Below, one piece after another: positions 25,020-35,454 of a stretch of 64,000 nucleotides of DNA (its first letter is position 1; every line of letters begins with the position of its first letter). The notes below the pieces were generated by a model. The model was not told where the DNA came from. It worked only from the letters and a program-made list of their open reading frames with translations, and did not search any database. The stretch is from Alnus glutinosa (Eukaryota; Streptophyta; Magnoliopsida; Fagales; Betulaceae). A program made the position numbers and the translations under genes. The DNA lies in NCBI RefSeq assembly GCF_958979055.1, contig NC_084888.1, positions 379,501-443,500 of the forward strand, given 5' to 3'.

Positions 25020-26046
25020 TTAGGAGAGAGAGAGACTCCCAGCTCTTCTAGAGAGAGAAAGCCTTCGTTTTCAGTTTTGCTTGTCGGGGGAGGGAGGCTC
25101 CATGCCTTCCTCCTCCCGGTCCTTGGTCCTCCTAATCTCTAGGAGGTTTTTATTCCTCCATGGCTAGTTCCATTGGAGGCTAGGTTTCTCCCTGCCGTTA
25201 GGGCAAGAAGTTTGTTCCTCCCGGACATGTTCCGGTGGAGGTTTTGTTCTCTTAACCTTTATGGGTTGAGGAGTTTGTGTTGTTGTTTCTTTTTTCTTTT
25301 TTTCTGACTGAAAAGTCTTCATGCAATGTTGGTTTGGTGGATTGGCCGTTCTCCATTGTGTCTCTGGTAGATCTCTAGCTGTGCTTCAACAGATCGTTCA
25401 TCTGTGTGCTAGATCTGTAATTCTCTACTGGGTTTCTCAGGACACATGCTTCCCAGCCGTGTTCACCGTTGTCAACTACTACGGCCGTCTCAAGCTGGTG
25501 CTCTTGCCGCTCGTTCTTGTCGGTGCGTGGTCTACACGTGAAGGGAATCTCTCTCCTTGGACAAGCACGTGTGGGTCACACCATATTTTTCAGGCCATAG
25601 CTGGTGGTGGTTGGTAGTTGGCGGTGGATGTTTGCTGTTTGGGGAGCCTCACGGGACAGCGTGTGTTCTGCACGTGCCACCTCAGTTGGCGATGGTCTTC
25701 TCCTTTGATGCTGGCAATGTTGGTTTTTTTGGTTGTTTGTTTATTCTCTTGTATCTTTGTGTTTCACAGTGTGTCTTTGTAATGCACAAATTTTACTAGA
25801 CTATTTGTTGGCTGTGGTAGCTAGATCAACCCTCTTTCTTTTTGAGAGTGTGCTTAATTGTAAAGAGATGCTCAAAATGGTGTCCTTGTAATTTTTGTGT
25901 ATTATTTAGGCAGCCGCTTAAAGTCAGACTTTGTTATGGCTTATGATGTAGGGGTCTCTTTGTACCTCTTGTCTATCTCTGTAATGCCTTATGGCTTTGT
26001 TTAGCTAAATAGATGTATCACATGCAACATGTTCAAAAAAAAAAAA
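25020..26046 (+). mobile_element. Polyadenylated retroposon, copy B
   Basis: About 1 kb of GC-richer, T-rich sequence ending in 12 A residues (26035-26046). The 3' third (from about 25795) matches copy A in ACTATTTGTTGGCT, GTAGCTAGAT, TGTGCTTAA.TGTAAAGAG and the TTTAGGCAGC..CTTAAAGTCAGA block also seen in copy C. The 5' boundary is approximate and no target duplication was confirmed. Overlapping ORFs of 98 and 80 codons show no known domain, so a non-coding retroposon or a truncated LINE are both possible. Confidence 0.5.
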
Positions 26047-26211
26047 GACAGAAGAGAGAAAATTACTCATAGTGTCATCCCTAGTTGTAAAAATATAACT
26101 TCAATATTGTTATTCACTCTCATGTACGTTCAATAATTGGAAACAATGTGCCAATATCTTTGTATAAAATGACATTTTCATGCTCAATAATTGAAACTTT
26201 TGTTAAGTAGG

Positions 26212-26354
26212 GTGGGGTCAACACGTCATGTTTGTTAAATGGGTTGTTTGGGTCATGTCGAGTTGGTCCACCTACATATTTAAATGGGTCGTAACAACAT
26301 AGTTGAGAGGACTAACCCATTTAATTAAAGGAGTTTGGTTCGAACGGACCCATA
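26212..26354. repeat. 143-bp direct repeat, left copy
   Basis: Begins GTGGGGTCAACACGTCATG and ends CGAACGGACCCATA. It is identical to 27598-27740 except for one base (AAAGGAG against AAAAGAG near the end). The copies bracket a 1243-bp segment. Confidence 0.93.
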
Positions 26355-27597
26355 AAGAGTACTCGCAAGTGCACGAATCGTTTTGCAATATAGTGTTATG
26401 CAAGTGCGAGGTCGATCCCACAGGGAAATGGTCAACTATTAGTGTCTTGCTTGATCAACCCCATTTTAACCTAGTTCCAAAGGTTTGAGAAGTGTTTCAA
26501 GAACAAAAGACTAAAGGAAAGAGATAGAATGAAATATGTAAATTAAAAGGAACTAAGGTCAAGGAATCCACCAAACCAAATCCTACAACTCACACTCTTG
26601 GTTTCCACTTGAACACCCAAAGAACATTAAGCTTAGGGTGTTATTCAAGTTTCTTAACCATAAACCCAAGAACCATTAAATGAATCCAACTCATTGACAA
26701 ATCACAAAGAGTACCGATTGAAATCAAAACATCCAATGTATCATTCAATCACAATGGATATCATCATTCAAACCGATAAAACAATGTATTAGTTGGTTGA
26801 AACACATAAAATGTCCTCTATCCACCACTAACCACATTCATTGCAAAAGATAAAGCTTTAAATGAATGGAACTTGAACAACTAAAATGATATATCATTAA
26901 ATGTGCAAGTGGTATAACAAGATTGTGAGTGTCATCAATGGAAAGGTTTCATCCTCAACCCTAGTTGAGGTTACTAGCCTTCTATGACTAAGAATACCAC
27001 AAGAAAATGATGAACAACCATGGAAATGAAAGAAAGGCTCTACAAAGAGAAAGTATCTGAAAATAAACTACTGAATTACACTACAAGAAGCACGAAATTA
27101 AACCTATCTACAGAGTTTCTGCTCTATTCTTTCCTCTCCTACTCTCTCTACTACTCTTCCAACAAGGGGCATGGCTTGGCTTTTATAGAAGAGAGCTAGG
27201 GCAAGAAATGACTCTTCTACCCTCCTCTAGGGTTCCTCTGCAGCTAGAGACAACCACAAACACGAAACCAGCGTGTTCTGCAGCGAAAATCAGAGGGAGG
27301 ACTGCTTTTTGGCTTCTGATTGGGCGTTCTGGCGCGCTCTGCAAAAGCAGTTTCTGGGAAATTTTGATCGATCGACTTCGGGCAAATTTTCGATTGATCG
27401 AATTTTAAGTTCGATGGATCGACTTGTCAGGGTCTCCGAATTTCCAGTTATCTCCTTATGAAATTTGTCATTCCTCTCTTATTGTCCTACAGAAACAGAA
27501 AACACAAAAACTAACCAAAACATTAGAAAATAACAAGGCCAAAGATCTAACTAGTGCAAATCAAGGGGTCCAAATACACAATATTTGGCACTCATCA
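26355..27597 (-). mobile_element. LTR-like insert between 143-bp repeats
   Basis: 1243 bp. Read on the minus strand it starts TGATGAGTGCC and has a TATA-type motif (TCTATAAAAGCC, about 27185-27196 on the plus strand). It ends with GGGATCGACCTCGCACTTGC..GTGCACTTGCGAGTACTC, text typical of plant LTR 3' regions. This suggests a solo LTR in minus orientation. Against it, the far end lacks a terminal CA and the flanking duplication is 143 bp instead of 5 bp. No coding sequence is recognised. Calling it LTR-derived is inference. Confidence 0.45.
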
Positions 27598-27740
27598 GTG
27601 GGGTCAACACGTCATGTTTGTTAAATGGGTTGTTTGGGTCATGTCGAGTTGGTCCACCTACATATTTAAATGGGTCGTAACAACATAGTTGAGAGGACTA
27701 ACCCATTTAATTAAAAGAGTTTGGTTCGAACGGACCCATA
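27598..27740. repeat. 143-bp direct repeat, right copy
   Basis: Right member of the pair described at 26212-26354. The sequence past it (TAGTCTTC...CAACCTGAACCCAACAAGCG) probably continues the original target. Confidence 0.93.
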
Positions 27741-28261
27741 TAGTCTTCTTTTGATCTCATCTCAAATCAACCTGAACCCAACAAGCGAATCCAAATTTTC
27801 ACCACACTAATTGTACTCAACTATTATAAAATTAAATTAAATTGCGACGATGATGTCTCACCAAAGTCTAGAGAAGTCTCACCTCTAACTCTAGGAAAAT
27901 TGAATATAATATAATACAAACTCTTCATGTTATTCCTGATTCAAGTTACCACGACTAATAAAAGATGACTTGGTTATTTGATGAGCTAGAAACAAACATG
28001 CAAACATTAAAGTAAATAGCTAAGGTCATCTCCAACAGACTTGCTATTTTAACCAAAATGGTTAAATTTAACTATTATTAGCTTTTTCTCTCTTCCAGCA
28101 GAATAGCCACTCTAGCTGGTTTTCTTAACATATAAACAGTAAATAGCAAACACTGGCTATTAACTGTTCATTAGCTACATAATAAAATAATAATTTCTCT
28201 CCCATCATCAGAATAAACTAATCAAACGTAGAGATAGAATCTAGACGATACATTCCCGAAT

Positions 28262-28480
28262 GAAAATGCTTGAGCTTCACAGGGAGAGAGCGGAGCGAGA
28301 GAGCTTGGAGACGGGGCTGAGCGACGGGCTAAGCGAGAGAGAGCGACGCCGCTTTGAGAGCGACGGAGCTGAGCGGTAGGCTGAGCGAGAGGGGCGGCGG
28401 GCTAAGCGTGAGAGAGCGACGGAGCAGACGAGACAGATTGAACGACGAGGCGACGAAGCTGAGCGGCGGGTAAACGCATT
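28262..28480. repeat. CpG-rich GAGCGA repeat leader in transposon
   Basis: About 200 bases with degenerate copies of GAGCGACGG and CTGAGCGGCGGGCTAAGCG, strikingly GC-rich inside an AT-rich element. It lies between the left terminus and ORF1, where a promoter or 5' leader would sit. Confidence 0.6.
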
Positions 28481-29022
28481 GTTCCATGTTTTGTTTAGTT
28501 TGCCATTTTTGGGTTGTTTTGTACGCAATCCACCCGTGTTAATAGCAGATTGTGTATTGCGATTGTAGTTTGTTTTTTCCTGTTTGCTGTTGTGGTATTT
28601 TGCAGATTGTGTAATCTACTCTTTTGGGTATTCTTTTCGGGGGGGTTTTGTCCCTGTCTAGAATGTGGAATCCAGTCTTTTCTGGATGTATTGACTCTTT
28701 GTTTGTGTTATAAAGGCTTTAATTCATCCAAAAAAATAAAAAATAATAGCTTCGGGATGCATGTGTACGTGTTGCATTGTGATATTGGGTTGGATTTCGA
28801 TTAAGTTGAGTGTTTTGAGTGATAATTATATGTTCAATCAACCTTCGATTAAGTTCCCTGATTTGTTTAGTTTGGTATTATTTTGGTTGTCTTGAAAGCA
28901 ATCCACCAAAGCCCAACTTTTGATTATGCACAGCATTGTTCCTTGTTTAGGGACCTTTACATCCAATTTTAAATTGGAGAGAGTTGTAAAATGTTGTATT
29001 TGTTCTATAAAGATTTGATTCA

Positions 29023-29071
<49 letters not shown>
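28480..29071 (+). repeat. Two diverged A-tailed copies inside the transposon
   Basis: The segments at about 28485-28740 and 28850-29071 share TTTGTTTAGTTTG, GGTTGT.TTG, GCAATCCACC and a closing TATAAAG..TT.ATTCATC followed by an A-rich tract. The second tract is about 44 A residues (29028-29071). They look like two insertions or a duplication of one short retroposon. Confidence 0.5.
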
Positions 29072-29074
<3 letters not shown>

Positions 29075-29217
29075 GATTAGAATGCAAATGAGAAATTTCA
29101 TTTTTGGGAATTGGCATTCTTCGAGTATAATATATGCTAGATTGTATGCTGGAATGGATTAACTCCCCTTCTAATGTATTAACTATAAAACCTTGTTGAT
29201 TGGGAAGGTTTTGTTGA

Positions 29218-30264
29218 ATGGATTCTCAAGGGCAAAGAAACACATCTTTCATCAACCTCTTAAATCAAGATTATGATGAATCCATGGGATCTCCATATCT
29301 AAGTGTTGAAATTGATAAACCAGAATCTGAGATTGCAACCAATCTTAAGAAACCCAAAAGTGGCAACTTTAGCATTGAAGAAGATGTTCTACTTGTAGAA
29401 TCATGGATAAATACTAGTGTTGATCCGGTGAATGGGAATGACCAATCAAAGAAGAAATATTGGTGGAGAATTTGGGAGAAGTACCATGAACATAAGACCT
29501 TCAATACTAGTCGGAATGAGACATCTCTACTTAATAGATGGGGAGTAATTCATAAGAACGTAAATAAGTTTTGTGGATGCTTAGCTCAGGTTGAGTCAGC
29601 ACATCAAAGTGGGATCACTCAGCAAGACAAGGTATAATTTATATTGATTATTGTGTCAACGCATCAATCCACCAATTTTTATTAAGGGTATAATTATATT
29701 CCTATTTCTTAATTTTGCAGATTACTGGGGCAAAGGAGTTATACCGGAGTTTGGTTGGCGTTCCATTTGCTTATGAACATTGCTAGAATTTATTGAAGAA
29801 TTGTCCAAAATGGAGTACTAACAATGATAAAACAAGAAAAAGATTATTCGGAAATGCATCTTCGCCTTTTACTGAAAGTCCGATAAATCTAGGGGAAGAT
29901 AATGTCTCTACTAGTAACTTTGTAGATTTGGAGAGACCTGAAGGCAGGAAGGCCGCAAAAGAGCGATTGAATAAAAAAATAGCAATGATAACAATGATGA
30001 TATTGTTGTGGGGTTACTAACTCAGATGAACGAAAGAGCAATGATAGCAACTAAGAGGAAACTACAACTTATGAAAAAAAAACGAGTGTTCAGGAGGATA
30101 CTAGGATTCAATTTGAGGGAGAGAAAATTCGAGTTGAGCAAGCTAAGTTACGAGTAGATGAGGACAAAATCATGCTCACAGATACAAGTGGCTTGTTTGA
30201 ATCCCAAAGAGAATATATTCGTATTCGACAAATGGAAATCCTTGAAAGTCGAAGGATGAAGTAA
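29218..30264 (+). pseudogene. PIF/Harbinger ORF1, Myb/SANT-like, broken
   Basis: ORF1 of Harbinger elements encodes a Myb/SANT-like DNA-binding partner that brings the transposase to the ends and into the nucleus. Exon 1 (29218-29631, 138 codons) carries the domain: NFSIEEDVLLVESWIN, then YWWRIWEKYHEHKTF, then SLLNRWGVIHKNVNKFCG. A GT-AG intron (29632-29720) leads to exon 2 (GAKELYRSLVGVPFAYEHC), which meets a TAG at 29784-29786 where the family normally has Trp. Further on, the frame shifts near the A-run at 29973-29979 and again near nine A residues at 30074-30082. The true C-terminal frame continues (QFEGEKIRVEQAKLRVDED..) to a TAA at 30262-30264. One nonsense and two frameshift lesions make it a pseudogene unless a related copy supplies the protein in trans. 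Confidence 0.85.
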
Positions 30265-30479
30265 AGCATGCTTGAGTTATGACTGGAAATCAGGAGCTTT
30301 TTCACTTACTGTTTGCTAGAACTTCTGGTTAATAGTTTTTGTTGGTGTAAAAGTTTTTATGTTGATGGTGATTGTGGATTGTTTATGTTTTAAATGATGG
30401 TTTCTTTTTGTTCTCTTTTGTTCCTGGATCTCGTGTACTGAATTTCTTGTACTGAATCTCATTAAATTGCTGGAAATTC

Positions 30480-31000
30480 TGCTATATATTGAAGAATACT
30501 GCTATAAATTGCTATATTAAATTGCTAGAAATTCTGCTGAAATTGCTTGAAATTCTGCTGAACATTGCTTGCTAGAAAATCTGCACTTGTAAACAGGAAA
30601 TTCAGAATGTAAGATACGAAACCATACTGGAAAATCTACACTAGCTATAGAGTTAGGCCAACAAGCTTGATTTCTGGAAAATCTGCACTTGGTAACATTG
30701 ATTGCTAAATTTATTAAAATCTGCACTTGAGTGGTTGTGAATTCATTAAATTGCTGGAAATTCTGCTGAACATTGCTTGCTGGAAAATCTACACTTGTAA
30801 ACAGGAGTGGTAAAATCTGCACTTGAGTGGTTGTGAATTCATTAAATTGCTGGAAATTCAGAATGTAAGATACGAAACTAGACTGGAAAATCTGCACTAG
30901 CTATAGAGTTAGGCCAGCAAGCTTGCTTGCTAGAAAATCTGCACTTGTAAACATTGATTGCTGAATTTATTAAAATCTGTACTTGAGTGGATTATTAACA
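30480..31000. repeat. 256-bp-period repeats between transposon ORFs
   Basis: Blocks recur at a 256-base offset: TTCAGAATGTAAGATACGAAAC at 30601 and 30857, and TCTGCACTTG..AACATTGATTGCT at about 30683 and 30939. Shorter words (AAATTGCTGGAAATTCTGCTG, TGGAAAATCTGCACTTG) recur more often. Internal duplication of non-coding spacer is the simplest reading. Confidence 0.7.
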
Positions 31001-31182
31001 TTCAGTATCTTGCTGCACTTAAATACATTTTAAATAGAAAAAAAAAAATACACTTCAATAAATTCACTCGCGGCACTTGCTGCACTTAAATACACCATAG
31101 ACATGCGGATTATTAACATTCAGTAGCTTTTTTAGTTTTATGCTACCATTTCAATATACAAATACACTTCATCTACAACACA

Positions 31183-32476
31183 ATGTCTATCAATTCTATG
31201 AGAAAAATGCTCCTGGAAGACTCTGACTCTGAGAATGAGTTGGAACTACTTTCTGCAATTGTTCTGGCACGTAGATATTTCAAAAGAAAGGGAGGATCTA
31301 GTTTACGTCGTGGTGGTTCTGTTCCAAGACGTATGTTCATCGATCGTAATTCTTTGCAAGGCCACCAAAGGCTTTTTTTTGGATTATTTTGCTGATTCAC
31401 CAGTATATCCTCCAAAAATATTTCGCAGGAGGTTTCGGATGCATCGTCATCTTTTTTGTCGTATTTTGTCTAAGGTAGAAGAGTACGATCCGTACTTTGT
31501 CCAAAGAAAAAATTGTGCTGGAACAATCGGTTTGTCTTCCCTTCAAAAAGTAACTACCGCATTTAATATGCTCGCTTATGGAGTACCAGCTGAATATGTT
31601 GATGAGTATGTGCGAATTGGAGAAACTACTGCAGTAGAATCTCTTCAAAGGTTTGTTAGTGCGGTGGTTAATATTTTTTCTAATGAATATTTAAGGTCTC
31701 CAAACAACAATGATGTTGCTAGATTGTTAGAAGTTAGCGAAACTCGTGGTTTTCCAGGGATGTTGGATAGCATTGATTGCATGCACTGGACATGGAGGAA
31801 TTGCCCAGTTGCGTGGAAATGTGTGTTTATTGGCCATTGTCATGAACCAACAATGATTTTAGAAGCAGTGGCTTCACAAGATCTATGGTTATGGCATGCA
31901 TTTTTTGGGTTACCGGGTTCTCACAATGACATCAATGTTCTAGAACGGTCTTCTGTGTTTTCTCATATCACAGAAGGGTGTGCTCCTCCAGCCAATTACA
32001 CAATCAATGGTCGTAACTACACAATGGGATACTATATTGGTGATGGTATATATCCACAGTGGTCAACTATTGTAAAGACAATTTCATGCCCACAAGGAAA
32101 TAAGGCAAAACTATTTGCTGCAGCCCAAGAGTCAGCAAGAAAGGACGTGGAACATGCGTTTGGAGTGCTTCAAGCACGATTTGCAATCGTTCGTGGACCT
32201 GCACATGGTTGGAGTCGTGAAACGCTCACTTACATTATGAAAGCGTGCATAATAATACGTAACATGATCGTTGAAGACGAACGAAATACTGACGATGCTA
32301 GTGACATTGATTATGAACAAATCGATGAAACTCCTTATATACAAATTTCTCACGAGCATACCCCTGGATTTTTGGAGTTCATTAAAAGGCATGTGAACAT
32401 TAGAGATCGTCAAACTCATTCTCAGCTACAATCCGACCTTATCGAGTACCTATGGCAATTGCATGGTCAATTTTAA
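31183..32476 (+). pseudogene. PIF/Harbinger DDE transposase, one frameshift
   Basis: A DDE_Tnp_4-type nuclease that cuts and rejoins the element ends. The N-terminal part (31183 onward, MSINSMRKMLLEDSDSE..) runs open to the eight T residues at 31373-31380. There one T too many shifts the frame, and the rest continues in the frame that is open from 31235 to 32476. Counting residues in that frame, the catalytic acids are D181 (SIDCMHW), D232 (SHNDINVLERS) and E306 (KDVEHAFGVLQARF). The family motifs WRNCPVAWK, ILEAVASQDLWLWHAFFG and YYIGDGIYPQW are all present. Nothing else is broken, so this is a nearly intact transposase disabled by one homopolymer indel. That indel could also be an assembly error. 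Confidence 0.92.
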
Positions 32477-32812
32477 GAATTATTAGTCTTATTGTATGTT
32501 TGTAGTTGCTTTGTTTTCCATTTTGCATTGTTGTTTTTTTTTTTTTTTGGTTCTTAAAAAAAAAAAGTGAAAGGAAATTGTTTTATGTATTGGGTGCAAT
32601 GTAGCTCAAAGAATGTGTGAAAATTCAATATCTCTTATTTCATTGAATGTTGGCAACAAAATAATAATAAAAGAATGAAAAATAATATTTAAATGCAAGT
32701 AGAGAGTTGAATAGTGAATCTGTTGGAGAGAATATAGGATAAACAGTAGTTAAAGTAGAGAGTTGGACTTTTTCAATAGCTATTATAACTTTCATTGCTG
32801 GAGATGGCCTAA

Positions 32813-34435
32813 GAATGCAAACCTGTATAGATATATAATGGCAACCGCGCTTGCATTATTTTGTTTCTTACCAACAAGCCAAGCAAGTGACGACTCTGCA
32901 GACAAGTAAGCCCGACCAATTCAATTGTGCATAAAGTAATTTTGGTCGATCCCATAAACAATTTACAAATTCTAGATTATGAGATATGATTAATTAACTT
33001 TCACACTTTCTTTTTCACTTTCTAGATTATGAGATATGATTAATTAAGCCTGGGTATTTCTTCCACATTTTCTTTTTCACTTTCTTTTTTTCTTTTTCAC
33101 AAATTTTATCAAGAACCAAACAATAGATAAGTACGAATAAAAATAAGTGGATCAGAAAAAGAAAAGAAGAGACCGAGAGAAAGTACCTTTCACGTGGGCG
33201 TGGGCGTGGGCGTGGCCATGGAGCAGACGCAGCACGCAGGATTCGGCAGGAAATCTTGAAGAAGAAAAAGATGCGAAAGGGGGTGCGGCGCTAGAGTTTG
33301 GGAAGAAAATAAAGGAAAAAAATGTGAAGAAGGGGGGCACGGCACTGTTAGTTTGCTAGGTTTTCTTTTTCTTTTTCTTTTTAATTGTGCGGGGCGGGGC
33401 GGGTCTCCGGGGTTTTTAAAAACTCAAACCCACCCCGCTCCGCGCGGGTATATCATTTCTAGACCAGTACCCTCAAAAAATTAACTAGAACCCAAGATTT
33501 TAGGGGGGGGGGGGGGAGAGGCGGGGCATGCGGGTTTGTAGGTATTTGATCAGCCCTACGCTCACTCACTCGATCATGGTCTTCTTCCTCTTCCTCCCTT
33601 CATTCTCACTCTACACCCATGGAATTAAAGATTTTGAAATGTTATGCTGAATTATGAGATATGATTAATTAACAGGCCGGGATCTATTTTCAAATACGCT
33701 CTTCCCATGGAGAGATTTTTGCAAGTGAACTAATTAATTGCATCCAATCTTGTCCCGTAATTAACTTAAGGGTTGTTAGAGCACTAGATACAGGCTCTTT
33801 AAATCTCATTTCTAAAAAAGCCCACAGCAACAAACTTGATCTATTGTATTTTATGAAGGAAAAAAAAAATCTTTCCTTTATTTCCTCTCCTTTTTCTCAG
33901 CATTTATTTGAAATAATAGTTAAATAGTTTTTTCTTTTTTCTCTCTTATCCTAACATTTATTTGAAAAAAAAATATTTAAATGGTATAGAGAAATGATAA
34001 AAAAAATTATTGTGAAATAAAAAAAAAAAGTTTGATTCCTTAAATTTTGTTAAAATACAAATATAAAGAAAAACTTATGCTAGTCCTCATAGGGCGGCTG
34101 AAAGCTACATCGATCCCTCATAAGAGGGCAAAAGTCAATGTTACATGTGTACGTACGGGAGATGAAAAATTAATAAGAAAATAGATACAGTAGGATTTTC
34201 AAAGAATTCTAAACTTTTTATGAGCAATTAATTAAATGTGCTGTCAACTCTTACAAACACGAAGCTTAATAATATAATTGATTATTAACATATTCATATA
34301 TTTTCCGTATATTCTAATAAATTCATTTTATTGACTAATGTTGCAGTATTTAAAGACACATTACAACAAGGAAAAGAGTATTCCGCAATCCGCATGAAGT
34401 GGACCTCTGACTCCGACTCTGCTAATACTAACATA
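32813..34435. other. Intergenic spacer
   Basis: No gene is recognised. A 26-bp block (CTAGATTATGAGATATGATT..) occurs at 32972 and 33023, with a related piece near 33650. Short GC-rich stretches occur around 33195-33440, along with a G-run at 33504-33515. Confidence 0.5.
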
Positions 34436-34444
34436 ATATAATTA

Positions 34445-34587
34445 GGGAAGTGATTCTTGCACTCACAGTGCACAACAGGTGCACAACACCAAGACACAAT
34501 AGAGTGGGGCCCAATGTGTAGGTCACACTTCATTATGTCTTAATGTTGTGCACTTGTTGTGCACTTTGAGTATTTCTATCATTTTCC
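34445..34587. mobile_element. Hairpin MITE with 9-bp target duplication
   Basis: 143 bp. The left arm (GTGCACAACAGGTGCACAAC, then ACCAAGACAC) pairs with the right arm (ATGTCTTAATGTTGTGCAC, then TTGTTGTGCAC). ATATAATTA flanks it at 34436-34444 and 34588-34596. It has the same build as the hairpins at 296-463 and 8218-8368. Confidence 0.77.
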
Positions 34588-34879
34588 ATATAATTAAGTC
34601 TATCTTTACTCACAAAAAAAGAAAAAAGAAAAAGAAGTCTATCTTCATATATTCAAGAAAGATAGATAGATAGATACATATATAGATAGATATTCCTACC
34701 GGTTGCTACCAATAAAACTCTAAACTAATAAGTATAACACAACCTAAGAGAAACACAAACACAACAATACTATAACAGACCTAATAAAATAACATTAATT
34801 ACTGCAACCGCACCAAACTCTACCAACATCTAATATTCGTACGTAACAGAATGACCAGTTATGGAGGCTTTTAGATGGA

Positions 34880-35178
34880 TGGTCCGTTTGGGTTTGCGAT
34901 TTCAAAAAGTACGATTTAAAATAACGATTTTAAAATGTGCGATTTGAAAAAAGTGATTTTTAAAAACGCAGTTAAGCGTTTAGCAAAATCGCAGTTTAGC
35001 CTTTAAAATCGCAAATTTACATTTAAAATTCAGCGTTTTCAAAAAAGCATCATCTTGTCTGCGATTCTACTTTTTCAAATCACAATTTTTAAAAACGCAG
35101 TTCCCAAACGATTTATGTTTTATAATTTAGTTTAAAATCACATTTATTATCTACAAAATCACAATCTCAAACGCACCC
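34880..35178. mobile_element. MITE upstream of FATA, GCGATTTT-rich
   Basis: Ends GGTCCGTTTGGGTTTGCGATTT on the left and, as reverse complement, GGGTGCGTTTGAGATTGTGATT on the right. The interior is packed with GCGATTTTAAAA and AAAACGCAG words. It is clearly related to the 179-bp element at 19507-19685 but longer. The flanking target duplication is not preserved. It ends about 275 bp before the FATA ATG, so it forms part of the upstream regulatory region. Confidence 0.62.
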
Positions 35179-35454
35179 AATATCATCCTACTTCACTCAA
35201 TGCGGGACCAAAACCTTTAAACCACCACGTGCTCAACCCGCCTCCCCCGAATCCAACAAAAGGCTAATTTGCGCATTGCAGTGGCATCCTCGTTATTTCT
35301 CCCCAATCCGCGTCGCATTTTTACGTGTCCTCGGCCCTCGGTCCCATCGACTAAGCCAGAGTTCCCCGTACCTTCTGAAAACACAGAAATCTAAGCAAAA
35401 CACACCCCCGCAGTCACAATACACGACCTGGTTTTGGAAGAGAAAGAGAGAGAG

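Larger units (their letters stand above)
28024..32809 (+). mobile_element. PIF/Harbinger DNA transposon, complete ends
   Basis: A 4786-bp element flanked by TAA at 28021-28023 and 32810-32812, the standard PIF/Harbinger target. Terminal inverted repeats begin GGTCATCTCCAACAGA on the left and, as reverse complement, GGCCATCTCCAGCAATG on the right. Inside, in order: a CpG-rich leader with GAGCGACGG-type repeats (28262-28480); two related A-tailed segments (28480-28735 and 28850-29071); a Myb/SANT-like ORF1 (29218-30264); a repetitive spacer (30480-31130); and a DDE transposase ORF2 (31183-32476). Both ORFs carry lesions, so this copy is probably not autonomous now. The intact ends mean it could still be mobilised by a related active transposase. 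Confidence 0.92.

Noticed and set aside
25321..25799. Overlapping ORFs of 98 and 80 codons
   Set aside because: They lie in retroposon copy B, contain no reverse-transcriptase or other domain and are not shared with copies A and C.
26047..26058. GACAGAAGAGAG, a partial match to miR156
   Set aside because: Only 12 bases match, there is no foldback partner, and it lies beside a poly(A) tail.
30517..30897. 126-codon ORF on the minus strand with repeated FQQFNEFTTTQVQIL units
   Set aside because: It is the translation of the non-coding 256-bp-period repeats inside the Harbinger element.
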